Below, piece after piece: positions 43,864-53,189 of a stretch of DNA of 64,000 nt. The position numbers and the translations under genes were made by a program. The notes under the pieces are model-generated. The model was not told where the DNA came from and made no database searches. It was given only the letters and a program-made list of their open reading frames with translations. The DNA is from Thermaurantimonas sp046299575 (GTDB taxonomy: Bacteria; Bacteroidota; Bacteroidia; Flavobacteriales; Schleiferiaceae): contig NZ_JBKBHX010000003.1 in assembly GCF_046299575.1 (NCBI RefSeq), positions 248,001 through 312,000 of the forward strand, in the 5' to 3' direction. Within the stretch, counting starts at the first letter, position 1; each line of letters begins with the position of its first letter.

Positions 43864-45489
43864 ATGATAAAGGGTTTTTTTAAGCTTCCGGACGTAAAAA
43901 ATGAACCGGTAAAACAATATGGCCCAGGAAGTGCTGAACGCGCTGAACTTCAGGCCAAATACGACGAACTGTGGAACAGCATTCGCGACATACCGATGTA
44001 TATAAATGGGCAGGAGGTGCGCACGGGCAGGACTGAGCGCGTATTGCCTCCACACGATCACCAGCACAACGTAGGCCACTATCATATGGGCAATGCCAGC
44101 CATGTGCATGCTGCCATCGATGCTGCCCTTAAGGCGCGTAGTAAGTGGGCAGCCATGAGCTGGGAGCAGCGAGCCTCTATCTTTCTGAAAGCGGCTGATT
44201 TGCTGGCTGGTCCCTATCGGGCTGAGGTGAATGCTGCCACGATGATTGCCCAGAGCAAAACTGCCTTTCAGACCGAAATCGATGCGGCCTGTGAGCTGAT
44301 CGACTTCCTTCGGTTTAACGTAAAGTATATGGCCGAGATCTATGCTGAGCAGCCCAATTCAATGCCTGGTGTATGGAACCGCATGGAATACAGACCTCTG
44401 GAGGGTTTTGTCTTCGCTGTTACTCCGTTCAACTTTACCGCCATCAGTGGAAACCTGCCTGCCTCCGCAGCTCTGATGGGCAATGTAGTAGTGTGGAAGC
44501 CCTCGCTTTATCAAGTGTACTCTGCGCACGTTGTAATGAAAGTGTTTATCGAAGCCGGATTACCCGCTGGAGTGATTAATATGATTATGACCGACCCGGC
44601 TGAAACAGCCAAAATAGTGCTGAGCCATCCGGACTTTGCTGGAATTCACTTCACGGGTTCAACTGCCGTTTTCAAAAGCATCTGGAAAACTATCGGAGAA
44701 AATATCCATCGCTACAAGTCATATCCTCGCATCGTAGGTGAAACAGGAGGTAAAGACTACGTATGGATGCATGCCTCAGCCAATGTGCGTGAAACAGTAG
44801 TCGCCCTTGTGCGAGGTGCCTTCGAACTGCAGGGTCAGAAATGCTCGGCGGCCTCACGTGCGTACATTCCGCGCAGCCGATGGAACGAAGTGAATGCCGA
44901 ACTGGGCCGGATGCTCTCCGAAATCAAGATGGGTTCGCCTCGCGACTTTTCAAACTTTGTAACGGCAGTGATTCACGAGGGAGCTTTTGACAAAATTGTC
45001 TCCTACATCGAATATGCCCGCCACGACAAAGACAGCGAAATCATCTATGGCGGTAAGTACGATAAATCCGTTGGCTATTTCATTGAGCCAACGGTGATAC
45101 TCACCAAAAATCCGAAGATGAAGACCATGGTAGAAGAAATCTTCGGCCCTGTGCTTACAATTTATGTATATGAAGACAAAGAATGGGAAGCGTCTCTTGA
45201 CCTGGTGAACGAAACTAGTGAATACGCTCTGACGGGCGCCATTTTTGCTAAAGATAGATATGTGATAGAAGTGGCCACTAACAAACTGGTAGACAGTGCG
45301 GGTAATTTTTATATAAACGACAAGCCAACAGGGGCGGTGGTAGATCAACAACCCTTCGGTGGAGCTCGCGGCAGCGGCACTAACGATAAAGCTGGTTCTA
45401 AGCTGAACCTACTCCGATGGGTGAGTGCCCGCTCCATTAAAGAAACAATGGTACCACCTACGGATTACACTTATCCCTTTATGAAATAA
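43864..45489 (+). CDS. pruA: L-glutamate gamma-semialdehyde dehydrogenase
   Basis: 541 residues, the long form of P5C dehydrogenase. The catalytic Glu293 (GETGGKD) and Cys327 (GQKCSAASR) are present. The His-rich PHDHQHNVGHYHMGNASHVH stretch near residues 63-82 is a feature of this family and not a sign of metal binding. It oxidises glutamate semialdehyde to glutamate with NAD, the last step of proline breakdown. No putA-like proline dehydrogenase is beside it. A structured spacer of 240 nt follows before hemF. Confidence 0.96.
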   Translation: MIKGFFKLPDVKNEPVKQYGPGSAERAELQAKYDELWNSIRDIPMYINGQEVRTGRTERVLPPHDHQHNVGHYHMGNASHVHAAIDAALKARSKWAAMSWEQRASIFLKAADLLAGPYRAEVNAATMIAQSKTAFQTEIDAACELIDFLRFNVKYMAEIYAEQPNSMPGVWNRMEYRPLEGFVFAVTPFNFTAISGNLPASAALMGNVVVWKPSLYQVYSAHVVMKVFIEAGLPAGVINMIMTDPAETAKIVLSHPDFAGIHFTGSTAVFKSIWKTIGENIHRYKSYPRIVGETGGKDYVWMHASANVRETVVALVRGAFELQGQKCSAASRAYIPRSRWNEVNAELGRMLSEIKMGSPRDFSNFVTAVIHEGAFDKIVSYIEYARHDKDSEIIYGGKYDKSVGYFIEPTVILTKNPKMKTMVEEIFGPVLTIYVYEDKEWEASLDLVNETSEYALTGAIFAKDRYVIEVATNKLVDSAGNFYINDKPTGAVVDQQPFGGARGSGTNDKAGSKLNLLRWVSARSIKETMVPPTDYTYPFMK

Positions 45490-45731
45490 GTATTTAGGGT
45501 ATTGCAAGTCTTTGCTTTGCTGCAATACGTCTCTCGCAGGCATCGCCTCCACTCGTGAGGTGGCTGGAGTAGACCGGCAAAGCCTCTGGTGTGGAGCGAC
45601 ACTCAGGCAGCAAGGCATAACTGATGAAAACTATTAGTTTTATCAGTACTTTAAACTCCATTAGGTTAGACAGTTCCGGACGAAGTCGGCTATTGCCGCC
45701 TTGTCCGGAGCTTGCTTAAAAAAAAAAAAAA
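45490..45731 (+). repeat. Structured spacer with several hairpins and a 15-A tract
   Basis: 242 nt between pruA and hemF, clearly richer in G and C than nearby spacers. Inverted repeats: GTATTGCA/TGCAATAC (45499-45528), CTCCAC (45547-45552) with GTGGAG (45591-45596), CTGAT...ATCAG around AAAACT/AGTTTT (about 45619-45644), and TTCCGGAC/GTCCGGAG with an internal paired core (45673-45710). It ends in a 15-nt A run (45718-45732) whose last A begins the hemF ATG. A 69-codon minus-strand frame is Arg- and Cys-rich and not called. The origin is open: a structured RNA, a repeat element or a decayed insertion. Confidence 0.45.
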
Positions 45732-46661
45732 ATGACTATCAAAGATCGATTTGTAGGCTACATACACCAGCTACAAGACCGCATTTGTAAATCGCTGGAA
45801 GAAGTCGATGGAAAGGAGCATTTCGTAGAAGACCGCTGGGAGCGACCCGGAGGCGGAGGAGGAATCACGCGGATCATACAGGGTGGACAAGTCTTTGAAA
45901 AAGGCGGTGTAAATACGTCAGTGGTTCACGGTGTTCTTCCGGAGGTGATGATGCAAAGGCTTGGTGTTCAGCACAATCGGTTCTTTGCGTGCGGCATCTC
46001 GTTGGTCATTCATCCGATTAATCCTTTTGTTCCTACGGTGCATGCGAATTACCGCTACTTCGAGCTGTACGACGAAGCGGGAGCAGTGGTCGATTGCTGG
46101 TTTGGCGGAGGGGCTGACCTAACGCCTTATTATATCTTTGAGGAAGACGGCAGACACTTTCATACTGTCCTTAAAGAGGCTTGTGATAAGCATTCGCCTG
46201 AGTATTATCCGAGATTTAAGGCAGAATGCGATCGGTACTTTTACATTGATCACCGAAAAGAAAACCGGGGAATAGGTGGAATTTTTTTCGACTATCTGAG
46301 GCCTGATGTCAATCAAACGGCCGAACACTGGCTTAGCTTTGTGATGGATGCAGGCGATGCATTCTTACCGGCTTATGTGCCAATAGTTGAGCGCAGAAAA
46401 GAGTTGCCTTACGGAGAGCGGAACATACATTGGCAAGGGATACGTCGTGGCAGGTATGTTGAATTTAACTTGGTGTACGACCGTGGGACACTCTTTGGTC
46501 TGAAAACCGACGGCAGGATTGAGTCTATCCTAATGAGCCTGCCTGCCACTGCTCGTTGGGAATACAATCATAAACCTGTACCCGGCAGCGATGAAGCCAA
46601 ATTACTCAAGGCATTAGAGCATCGGGATTGGATAAATACATTTAAAATAGATGAATATTAA
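45732..46661 (+). CDS. hemF: Oxygen-dependent coproporphyrinogen III oxidase
   Basis: 309 residues, full length. It has the WERPGGGGGITRII segment, the LVIHPINPFVPTVHANYRYFE active-site stretch, the FGGGADLTPYY motif and GIFFDY further on. It oxidatively decarboxylates coproporphyrinogen III to protoporphyrinogen IX with O2, so the organism makes haem aerobically. The start is immediately after the A15 tract. It shares four bases with the convergent psd gene at its stop. Confidence 0.97.
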   Translation: MTIKDRFVGYIHQLQDRICKSLEEVDGKEHFVEDRWERPGGGGGITRIIQGGQVFEKGGVNTSVVHGVLPEVMMQRLGVQHNRFFACGISLVIHPINPFVPTVHANYRYFELYDEAGAVVDCWFGGGADLTPYYIFEEDGRHFHTVLKEACDKHSPEYYPRFKAECDRYFYIDHRKENRGIGGIFFDYLRPDVNQTAEHWLSFVMDAGDAFLPAYVPIVERRKELPYGERNIHWQGIRRGRYVEFNLVYDRGTLFGLKTDGRIESILMSLPATARWEYNHKPVPGSDEAKLLKALEHRDWINTFKIDEY

Positions 46662-47323
46662 TTAGTTCTTTTCTCAGCTATTACGGTAATACCACCCACG
46701 GTTTTATCGCCGATTTTAATGCTTGGCACAGTGCCAGGGGGCAAGAAGATGTCGAGTCGGCTGCCGAATTTGATGAATCCGCTTTCATCTCCCTGGCGAG
46801 CTGATGCGCCTTCTTTCGCATACATAACAATGCGTCGAGCTACATACCCCGCAATCTGACGATAGAGCACAGGGCCCCAAACAGGGCTGTTTATCACAAC
46901 AGACGTCCGTTCATTAAGAGTACTCGACTTTGGATGCCACGCCACGAGGTATTGACCCTGGTGATGACGGGCATATTCGATGCGTCCACTTACAGGATAA
47001 CGATTTACATGCACATTCAGGGGAGACATAAAGATGGAAATCTGAAGTCGTTTGCCTTTGAAATATTCAGGTTCTTCGACTTCATCTATAATGACAACCT
47101 TTCCATCGGCCGGGGCTATGATCTTGTTTTCATCGCGAACAATGTCGCGACGGGGATTTCTAAAGAATTGCAGCACAAGGCCGTACACAATCAGAGAAGC
47201 AATGATGAAAATGTTGCGAATCCAGACGACATCTGTAATCAAATGAATCAGTGCATTAAACACAAAGAGCACAACAAGAGTAACAAATACAATGGTGTAG
47301 CCTTCGCGATGAATTTTTATCAT
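46658..47323 (-). CDS. psd: Phosphatidylserine decarboxylase family protein
   Basis: 221 residues of the short Psd form. Two membrane segments lie at about 10-50, the conserved PADGKV is at 71-76 and PLNVHVNRYP at 101-110, and the self-cleavage Gly187-Ser188 (FGSRLDIF) forms the pyruvoyl group. It decarboxylates phosphatidylserine to phosphatidylethanolamine in the inner membrane. It overlaps the end of cdsA by 4 nt, so the phospholipid genes are coupled. Confidence 0.93.
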   Translation of the reverse strand: MIKIHREGYTIVFVTLVVLFVFNALIHLITDVVWIRNIFIIASLIVYGLVLQFFRNPRRDIVRDENKIIAPADGKVVIIDEVEEPEYFKGKRLQISIFMSPLNVHVNRYPVSGRIEYARHHQGQYLVAWHPKSSTLNERTSVVINSPVWGPVLYRQIAGYVARRIVMYAKEGASARQGDESGFIKFGSRLDIFLPPGTVPSIKIGDKTVGGITVIAEKRTN

Positions 47324-48189
47324 AGATTGAGCAATAAAGGATAGACAAAGTAAAATGCGGGAGCAGCAAAGAGAAAACTATCGATGCGATCGAGAATGCC
47401 GCCATGACCGGGGATAAATGAGCCACTGTCTTTGATACCTGCTTTGCGCTTGAGCTTTGACTCAAAAAGATCACCCAGAAAAGCAAAAAGTGCCAATACA
47501 AACGCAAGTATATATCCGGAAATAGCTTGGGAGAAAGGCAGTATTTCAGAACGACTGAAAAAAAATGTGAGAGTGGCTGCACCTGCTATTCCACCTGCTA
47601 ATCCCTCCCACGTCTTTCCAGGTGAGATGGATGGGGCAATGACGTGTCGGCCAAACAACTTGCCAAAGACGTAAGAAAAAGTATCAAAGGTCCACATGAA
47701 AATAAAGATCAACAAAATTGGAGAAATAGCCAACTGTTGATCTGATATATCGATCTCTACTGCCAACACAAAAGGCATTATGATGTATGCAAAAGGCAAA
47801 AGGCTTTTATATCCCCTTTTTTTGTAAAATAGTAAAACTGTTACCAAAAATGCACCCAGAATCCAAAGCCACCTCCATTCGAAAAAAGCAACAATCAGAT
47901 CGGCAATTTTATTTGAAGTGAGCCATACGGTGTAAAAATTAAAAAAGGGATTTTCAAAGAAAAATGTATTGACTAAAACCGTAGAAAACCATGGGAGAAA
48001 GGCAATCCAGAAGCACAATAGCCAAAGTTGAATGACATTTTTTTTTAGAAAGAGAATTTTACCTAATTCTACCATGGCCAAAGAGCCAAAAAGTGCGAAA
48101 AGGATAGGTGAAAAGTTGTAGTAAACGAATAGTAGTATCAGAAATACATAAAGAAGTCCAAAAATGCTGCGCTGAATGAGTTCTTTCAT
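47320..48189 (-). CDS. cdsA: Phosphatidate cytidylyltransferase
   Basis: 289 residues, multi-pass membrane protein. The CdsA signature is present near the C-terminus: SPGKTWEG, FLGDLFES, KRKAGIKDSG and PGHGGILDRIDS. It makes CDP-diacylglycerol from phosphatidate and CTP, the precursor of PE and PG. It follows the LUD gene by 1 nt and overlaps psd by 4 nt. Confidence 0.95.
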   Translation of the reverse strand: MKELIQRSIFGLLYVFLILLFVYYNFSPILFALFGSLAMVELGKILFLKKNVIQLWLLCFWIAFLPWFSTVLVNTFFFENPFFNFYTVWLTSNKIADLIVAFFEWRWLWILGAFLVTVLLFYKKRGYKSLLPFAYIIMPFVLAVEIDISDQQLAISPILLIFIFMWTFDTFSYVFGKLFGRHVIAPSISPGKTWEGLAGGIAGAATLTFFFSRSEILPFSQAISGYILAFVLALFAFLGDLFESKLKRKAGIKDSGSFIPGHGGILDRIDSFLFAAPAFYFVYPLLLNL

Positions 48190-48190
48190 T

Positions 48191-48799
48191 CTAAACCGTC
48201 AGAAGAAGGTAAATATTTTTTGTCGAAAAAGCAGAATTGGGATCCTCAAGGCCATCGCCTTTAGGCCCTTTAAGTGTTGTAATCATCGATGGTATTTCTT
48301 TGGGAGGATATTTAGCCTTAATATGAGTCAAAGCATTGTTGAGTTTATCAATAATTTGAGACGTTTTACCTAAAACGATGATTGTGTTAGGAAGATTCTG
48401 AATTTTGATGTGATAGGTCTGATTGGCAGTGACCATTATGCCGCCATTGCTTGCAATCAGCAATTCGCAAGTGATAAATGCAGCATCTGCATTTTTAGAT
48501 AAATCCGTTGGCTGAATAATACCTGCTTCTCTGACAAGCGTCTGTAAATATGTATCGTTACACGACAATGTCTCAATTAGTTCTTCAGCTATGATGTCTT
48601 GCAGCGTTTTAATCACCTCTTCTCGATCTTCGCAAAAAATAAACTTCCCTCCAGCTGCTACAAACCTGTCAGCGAAGATGGCTTCTAAGTGTGCAGGATT
48701 AACAGCAGATTTTGGCGCTGCTGAAGCCTCTGAGGTTTTCTCAGGGGCTTTAGGCAGCAAGGAAGAGAATATTTTTGAGAAAAGTGATGACTGCGCCAT
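48191..48799 (-). CDS. LUD domain protein (LutC/YkgG-like)
   Basis: 202 residues. A long N-terminal low-complexity Ala/Pro/Lys stretch is followed by a LUD-like alpha/beta domain with the TDLSKNADAAFITCELLIASNGGIMVTA segment. LutC-type proteins act with lactate utilisation complexes LutAB in other bacteria, but no lutA or lutB is here and the gene lies between ftsH and cdsA, so its partner is unknown. It ends 1 nt before cdsA. Confidence 0.85.
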   Translation of the reverse strand: MAQSSLFSKIFSSLLPKAPEKTSEASAAPKSAVNPAHLEAIFADRFVAAGGKFIFCEDREEVIKTLQDIIAEELIETLSCNDTYLQTLVREAGIIQPTDLSKNADAAFITCELLIASNGGIMVTANQTYHIKIQNLPNTIIVLGKTSQIIDKLNNALTHIKAKYPPKEIPSMITTLKGPKGDGLEDPNSAFSTKNIYLLLTV

Positions 48800-48813
48800 A
48801 GAACAAAGAGGTG

Positions 48814-50913
48814 TTAGTCCTTTGATTCTTGGACTGAAACAGTAGCTCCGCTCAACTCAGCTTCATCTTTTTGTTCCTTTTCAGCTTCGCCTTCATTATT
48901 TGAAAGTTCAGTGGAATTAGACTGGGTATCTGCTTCTTTATCCCACTTGCGCTTTCCGAAAATCTGTTCCAAATCCTGTTTAAAAATAACCTCTTTTTCG
49001 AGCAATAATTCAGCTAATTGAATGAGTTTTTCTTTATGAGTTGTTAATATCTCAATGGCTCGTTCGTATTGCAGATCGACGATTTTTTTCACCTCTTCGT
49101 CGATGATCTCAGCTGTTTTTTCACTGTATGGCTTATTGAAGCCAAACTCGTTCTGACCTGATGAATCGTAGTATGTAATGTTACCTATGCGCTCGTTGAG
49201 GCCAAAAATGGTAACCATAGCTTGTGCCTGGCGTGTTACTTTCTCCAGGTCACTCAAAGCTCCGGTTGAAACTTTGTTAAAGATCACCTTTTCGGCAGCC
49301 CGTCCACCGAGGGCAGCGCACATTTCGTCTTGAATCTGGTCGGCAGTGGTAATCTGGCGCTCCTCGGGCAAATACCAGGCCGCCCCTAAGGAACGACCTC
49401 TTGGCACAATGGTAACCTTAACCAGTGGAGCAGCATGTTCGAGCATCCAACTTACAGTGGCGTGGCCTGCTTCGTGATAGGCAATTACTTTTTTCTCTTC
49501 AGGAGTTATGATTTTCGATTTTTTCTCCAAGCCGGCGACGATTCTATCCACAGCATCGAGAAAATCCTGAAGCTCAACGACTTTTTTGTCTTTACGAGCA
49601 GCGATCAGTGCAGCTTCATTGCATACATTGGCAATATCTGCCCCTGAAAATCCCGGAGTTTGCTTGGCCAGAAAATCGATGTCGAGGTCAGAAGTATGCT
49701 TTATGCGACGCAGGTGAATTTTAAAAATTTCTTTGCGCTCATTCAGGTCAGGCAAATCGATGTATATCGTTCTGTCGAAACGCCCTGCGCGGGTCAAGGC
49801 GCGGTCGAGAATTTCCGGTCGGTTGGTTGCAGCCAGTACGATTACTGTCTCATTCGTCTGGAAACCGTCCATTTCAGTGAGCAACTGATTGAGGGTATTT
49901 TCTCTCTCGTCGTTTCCTCCGCTGAATGAGGCTTTTCCTCGGGCTCTACCTATAGCGTCAATTTCATCAATAAAGATGATGGAAGGTGCTTTTTCCTTAG
50001 CCTGCTTAAAGAGGTCGCGAACCCGCGAAGCACCTACGCCCACAAACATCTCCACAAAGTCAGATCCAGAAAGGCTAAAGAAAGGAACTTTCGCTTCGCC
50101 GGCTACTGCTTTAGCGAGCAATGTTTTACCCGTTCCCGGAGGACCTGCCAACAAGGCGCCCTTTGGTATCTTACCGCCCAAATTGGTGTACTTCTCGGGG
50201 TTCTTCAAAAAGTTGACAATTTCCTGAATTTCTTCTTTGGCGCCTTCCATACCAGCTACATCTTTGAAGGTGACCTTCACATTGGTGTTTTTATCAAAGA
50301 GCTGGGCTCTTGATTTACCGATATTGAAGATCTGACCTCCGGGGCCACCACCCATTGTGCTCATCCGGCGCATGATAAACATCCATATCAGGAAGATGAA
50401 CAGGAAAGGAAGCACCCAGGCTAAAATGTCGCTCCAGTAATCACGCTGTTCTTCGTAGGTAATGGGCACCTTACGTCGGTCAATATTAGGGTTGTCTTCG
50501 TAAAAATTCCTCAGTTCATCGCGAAAGGCGTCACCTGGCATTTGAAAAACTAAGTGCGGACCAGGAACAACCCCCGAACCTGTGCTCCTGCTTCTCAGAT
50601 CTTTAAATACTTCTTTGGTCTTTATACTTTCTTGACGGAGAAAAACTTGAATTTCCTTTGAATTCACTACCCGAATGCGCTCTACATCGTCGCTCAGCAA
50701 GTAGGTTGTTAATTCATTGAAGCTGCTCTTTTTAGCAGCACTATTCATCATGCCAAGCAGCTGAATACCAAAGATTACTGCAATTAGGATAATGTATATC
50801 CAGTAAAAATTGAACCCCCCGTTTCGTTCGGAGTCCCCGTTTCCTGAATTTTGATTTTGGTTTCTTTTTCGGAATTGACCGAATTCTGCAGGATGTTTTT
50901 TCTTTTGAGCCAT
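48814..50913 (-). CDS. ftsH: ATP-dependent zinc metalloprotease FtsH
   Basis: 699 residues. Two membrane helices are at about 36-57 and 164-181, with the AAA+ Walker A GPPGTGKT at 257-264, Walker B FIDEID at about 314-319 and the zinc motif HEAGH at 480-484. It is a hexameric inner-membrane protease that degrades misfolded membrane proteins and regulators. The C-terminus has an acidic tail. It follows rsfS by 5 nt. Confidence 0.98.
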   Translation of the reverse strand: MAQKKKHPAEFGQFRKRNQNQNSGNGDSERNGGFNFYWIYIILIAVIFGIQLLGMMNSAAKKSSFNELTTYLLSDDVERIRVVNSKEIQVFLRQESIKTKEVFKDLRSRSTGSGVVPGPHLVFQMPGDAFRDELRNFYEDNPNIDRRKVPITYEEQRDYWSDILAWVLPFLFIFLIWMFIMRRMSTMGGGPGGQIFNIGKSRAQLFDKNTNVKVTFKDVAGMEGAKEEIQEIVNFLKNPEKYTNLGGKIPKGALLAGPPGTGKTLLAKAVAGEAKVPFFSLSGSDFVEMFVGVGASRVRDLFKQAKEKAPSIIFIDEIDAIGRARGKASFSGGNDERENTLNQLLTEMDGFQTNETVIVLAATNRPEILDRALTRAGRFDRTIYIDLPDLNERKEIFKIHLRRIKHTSDLDIDFLAKQTPGFSGADIANVCNEAALIAARKDKKVVELQDFLDAVDRIVAGLEKKSKIITPEEKKVIAYHEAGHATVSWMLEHAAPLVKVTIVPRGRSLGAAWYLPEERQITTADQIQDEMCAALGGRAAEKVIFNKVSTGALSDLEKVTRQAQAMVTIFGLNERIGNITYYDSSGQNEFGFNKPYSEKTAEIIDEEVKKIVDLQYERAIEILTTHKEKLIQLAELLLEKEVIFKQDLEQIFGKRKWDKEADTQSNSTELSNNEGEAEKEQKDEAELSGATVSVQESKD

Positions 50914-50918
50914 AATGG

Positions 50919-51293
50919 TTAATCGACATTTGAAATTTCAGTAATGCGCGCATCACTCCATAGACCATCGAGGTCGTAAAAACGCCTTTTTTCGGGTAAG
51001 AAGATATGCACGACTACATCTACGTAATCTAACAAAACCCATTCGGAATTGGTTTTGCCCTCTATATGCCAAGGCCTTTCTCCAGTATTTTCAAACACCT
51101 TTTCTTCCACTGAGTCGGCTAAAGCGCTCACCTGAGTGGTGGAATTGCCTTCAGCGATCACAAAGCAATCACAAACGGCCTTATCAATTTCAGAGAGGTC
51201 AAATATTTTAATGTTAAAGCCTTTTACCTCGCGCAGACCTTCAATTATTGAGTGTATAAGTCTATCAGTATCAATATCTTGTTGTATTTTCAT
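50919..51293 (-). CDS. rsfS: Ribosomal silencing factor
   Basis: 124 residues with the complete RsfS domain: IHSIIEGLREVKGFNIKIFDL, CDCFVIAEGNSTTQVSALAD, then the EWVLLDYVDVVVHIF core. It binds L14 and blocks 30S/50S joining in stationary phase. It is first in the ftsH-LUD-cdsA-psd run and divergent from birA. Confidence 0.96.
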   Translation of the reverse strand: MKIQQDIDTDRLIHSIIEGLREVKGFNIKIFDLSEIDKAVCDCFVIAEGNSTTQVSALADSVEEKVFENTGERPWHIEGKTNSEWVLLDYVDVVVHIFLPEKRRFYDLDGLWSDARITEISNVD

Positions 51294-51383
51294 TCAATTA
51301 TATGTAATTCTGTAGCTTTAAATTGTAAGACTGCTAAAATAAGCAATAAAATTGCCAATTGTTTTTGAAATTTTGTCAATTCT

Positions 51384-52121
51384 ATGTTTCATCGAAAACA
51401 CTTACCGGTAGTAGAATCGACCAACGACTGGCTTAAAAAGATGCTTGAACAAGGCACTATCGAAAACAATTTATTGATTTTCACTCAAAACCAAATAAAA
51501 GGACGAGGACAGTTCGATAGACAATGGCACATGGAACCTGAATTAGATTTAGCTTTTAGTTTTTTCATGGAAGTGCCAGAAGTTGGAGAAAATTTTTTAC
51601 CAGCTATTCATTCAATGACAGTTTGTCTTGCACTACATAACACTTTTGACAGGTTGGGCATACATACTCTGATAAAATGGCCTAATGACCTGCTTGTCAA
51701 TGAGAGAAAAATTTCAGGAATTTTACTGGAATCTATCAATTTGGATAAAAAGATTTTTTTAATCAACGGCATTGGAATCAACTTAAATTCTTTTAGAATC
51801 GACAAAGAAACTCAATACAAATCCATCTCGGTAAAAGATATCATAAGGAGAGAAATTGCTGCCGAAGATTTTCTCAATACCTTTGAAGATTCATTCAAAC
51901 ATTTTTATTCATTTCAGGTAAGTGGTAATTACGAAAAAATACTTTCGGCATACGAAAAAAATATGTATAAAAAAGGTGAAGTTGTAGAATTAATAAACCT
52001 AAAAAACAACAAAGTTTTTGAATCGAAGATAAAATGTATAGATGCAAACGGGCGATTGATTGTGGAACTGGAAGAAGCCACAATGAGCTTTCACAATGGA
52101 GAAGTAAAATGGATGTATTAA
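51384..52121 (+). CDS. birA: Biotin--protein ligase
   Basis: 245 residues. The biotin-protein-ligase core has GRGQFDRQW at 40-48, KWPNDLLV at about 97-104 and a short C-terminal domain. The N-terminal helix-turn-helix of E. coli BirA is absent, so this is a ligase without repressor function. It attaches biotin to carboxylase carrier proteins. It is divergent from rsfS and convergent with the START-like gene. Confidence 0.92.
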   Translation: MFHRKHLPVVESTNDWLKKMLEQGTIENNLLIFTQNQIKGRGQFDRQWHMEPELDLAFSFFMEVPEVGENFLPAIHSMTVCLALHNTFDRLGIHTLIKWPNDLLVNERKISGILLESINLDKKIFLINGIGINLNSFRIDKETQYKSISVKDIIRREIAAEDFLNTFEDSFKHFYSFQVSGNYEKILSAYEKNMYKKGEVVELINLKNNKVFESKIKCIDANGRLIVELEEATMSFHNGEVKWMY

Positions 52122-52124
52122 TGC

Positions 52125-52517
52125 TTAGAAAGTTCCCGCTCTCTCTGCCAATTTATCAATGAAATTTTGAAGCGGTTTTTCGAGCATCATTCGCATCATC
52201 ATATTCACTTCCCCGTCAAAGAAAAATTGAATACCACTGGTTTGGGGACTCTGTTCTGAAAGCACACAAGTAAGTGTAAATTTTAAGATGGAAGTAGCTG
52301 ATTCAAAGGTTATTTTCTGATTTTCTACTTTCTCCTTTACACGAAGCTGAACTTCAGGAAATCCTTTTAATCCAAAGGTAAAAGTATCGCCCTCGGCCTT
52401 AAAAACTGTCACTTCAGGCGGCATTATTTCTTTGTAATTTTCAAGAGAAGAAGTCAGTTGATTATATAATTCACGAACTGGCTTATTTACCGTAATAAGT
52501 TTGCTTTGTAAATTCAT
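52125..52517 (-). CDS. SRPBCC/START-like domain protein
   Basis: 130 residues with the shape of a START-like fold: an N-terminal helix after a strand (PVRELYNQLTSSLENYKEIMP), a run of antiparallel strands and a final amphipathic helix (PLQNFIDKLAERAG). No ligand-specific motif is visible. It follows pyrE by 16 nt in the same direction, but no pyrimidine link is known. Function unknown. Confidence 0.72.
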   Translation of the reverse strand: MNLQSKLITVNKPVRELYNQLTSSLENYKEIMPPEVTVFKAEGDTFTFGLKGFPEVQLRVKEKVENQKITFESATSILKFTLTCVLSEQSPQTSGIQFFFDGEVNMMMRMMLEKPLQNFIDKLAERAGTF

Positions 52518-52533
52518 AGGTTAAAATTTTTAA

Positions 52534-53175
52534 TTATCGACCCCATTTTTCGGGCATTAATCTCCATTCATTGAGTTGTTTCAACTCATTTTCATTAATG
52601 TATCCAACTTTTAGCGCTGTTTTTATCAGATGTTCATAATCGCTGAGGGTAATAAGTTGGATGTTTTCATCCTCAAACAATTTGTGGGCATCGTCGAATC
52701 CGTAGGTAAAAATTGCCTGGACCCCTAAGACCTTTAGTCCGGCTTGTTTTAAAGCATTGATCGCATTTAAAGAACTTCTGCCTGTAGAAATCAAATCTTC
52801 GATTACAACCACATTTTGGCCTGAGATGATGTACCCTTCAATTTGATTCATTCGACCATGAGATTTGGGTTCTGGCCTCACGTAAATGAAAGGTAATCCG
52901 AGCTCATCAGCAACGAGAGCCCCAATTGCAATCGCACCGGTAGCCACACCTGCTATAACGTCGGGTTTTGGGAAGTGACGCTCAATATTTTTAACCATCA
53001 TCTCTCGAATGTACGTTCGTACTGCCGGGAAGGATAAAACAACCCTATTGTCGCAGTATATTGGAGATTTCCAGCCGCTTGACCATTGGAAGGGAGATGA
53101 TAAATTTAGCTGTACCGCTTTGATTTGCAACAGAAATTCAGCTGCTTTTTGAGCAATATCTTTGTCAGCGATCAT
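52534..53175 (-). CDS. pyrE: Orotate phosphoribosyltransferase
   Basis: 213 residues starting at the ATG at 53175; a 10-codon in-frame extension is rejected because the promoter box lies inside it. The PRPP-binding motif VVVIEDLISTGRSS is present, along with the KSPIYCDNR and GVATGAIAIG segments. It makes OMP from orotate and PRPP. The TATTTTTG box ends 6 nt upstream of the ATG, so the message is likely leaderless. Confidence 0.95.
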   Translation of the reverse strand: MIADKDIAQKAAEFLLQIKAVQLNLSSPFQWSSGWKSPIYCDNRVVLSFPAVRTYIREMMVKNIERHFPKPDVIAGVATGAIAIGALVADELGLPFIYVRPEPKSHGRMNQIEGYIISGQNVVVIEDLISTGRSSLNAINALKQAGLKVLGVQAIFTYGFDDAHKLFEDENIQLITLSDYEHLIKTALKVGYINENELKQLNEWRLMPEKWGR

Positions 53176-53189
53176 ATGGCGCAAAAATA
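53157..53189. promoter_or_regulatory. Overlapping divergent promoters of pyrE and the Nudix gene
   Basis: The plus-strand box TATCTTTG (53157-53164) lies inside pyrE and points to the Nudix gene, whose ATG is 24 nt downstream. The minus-strand box TATTTTTG (53189-53182) ends 6 nt before the pyrE ATG and has TTTG 17 nt further upstream. The two start codons are only 13 nt apart, so RNA polymerase cannot use both boxes at once. Confidence 0.6.

Noticed and set aside
43864..44109. His-rich stretch in PruA as a metal site
   Set aside because: The same His-rich segment is a normal family feature of P5C dehydrogenase, so it is not evidence of metal binding.
45409..45618. 69-codon minus-strand frame over the end of pruA and the spacer
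   Set aside because: It is antisense to pruA for much of its length, and its Arg/Cys-rich composition has no family; the spacer is better described by its hairpins.
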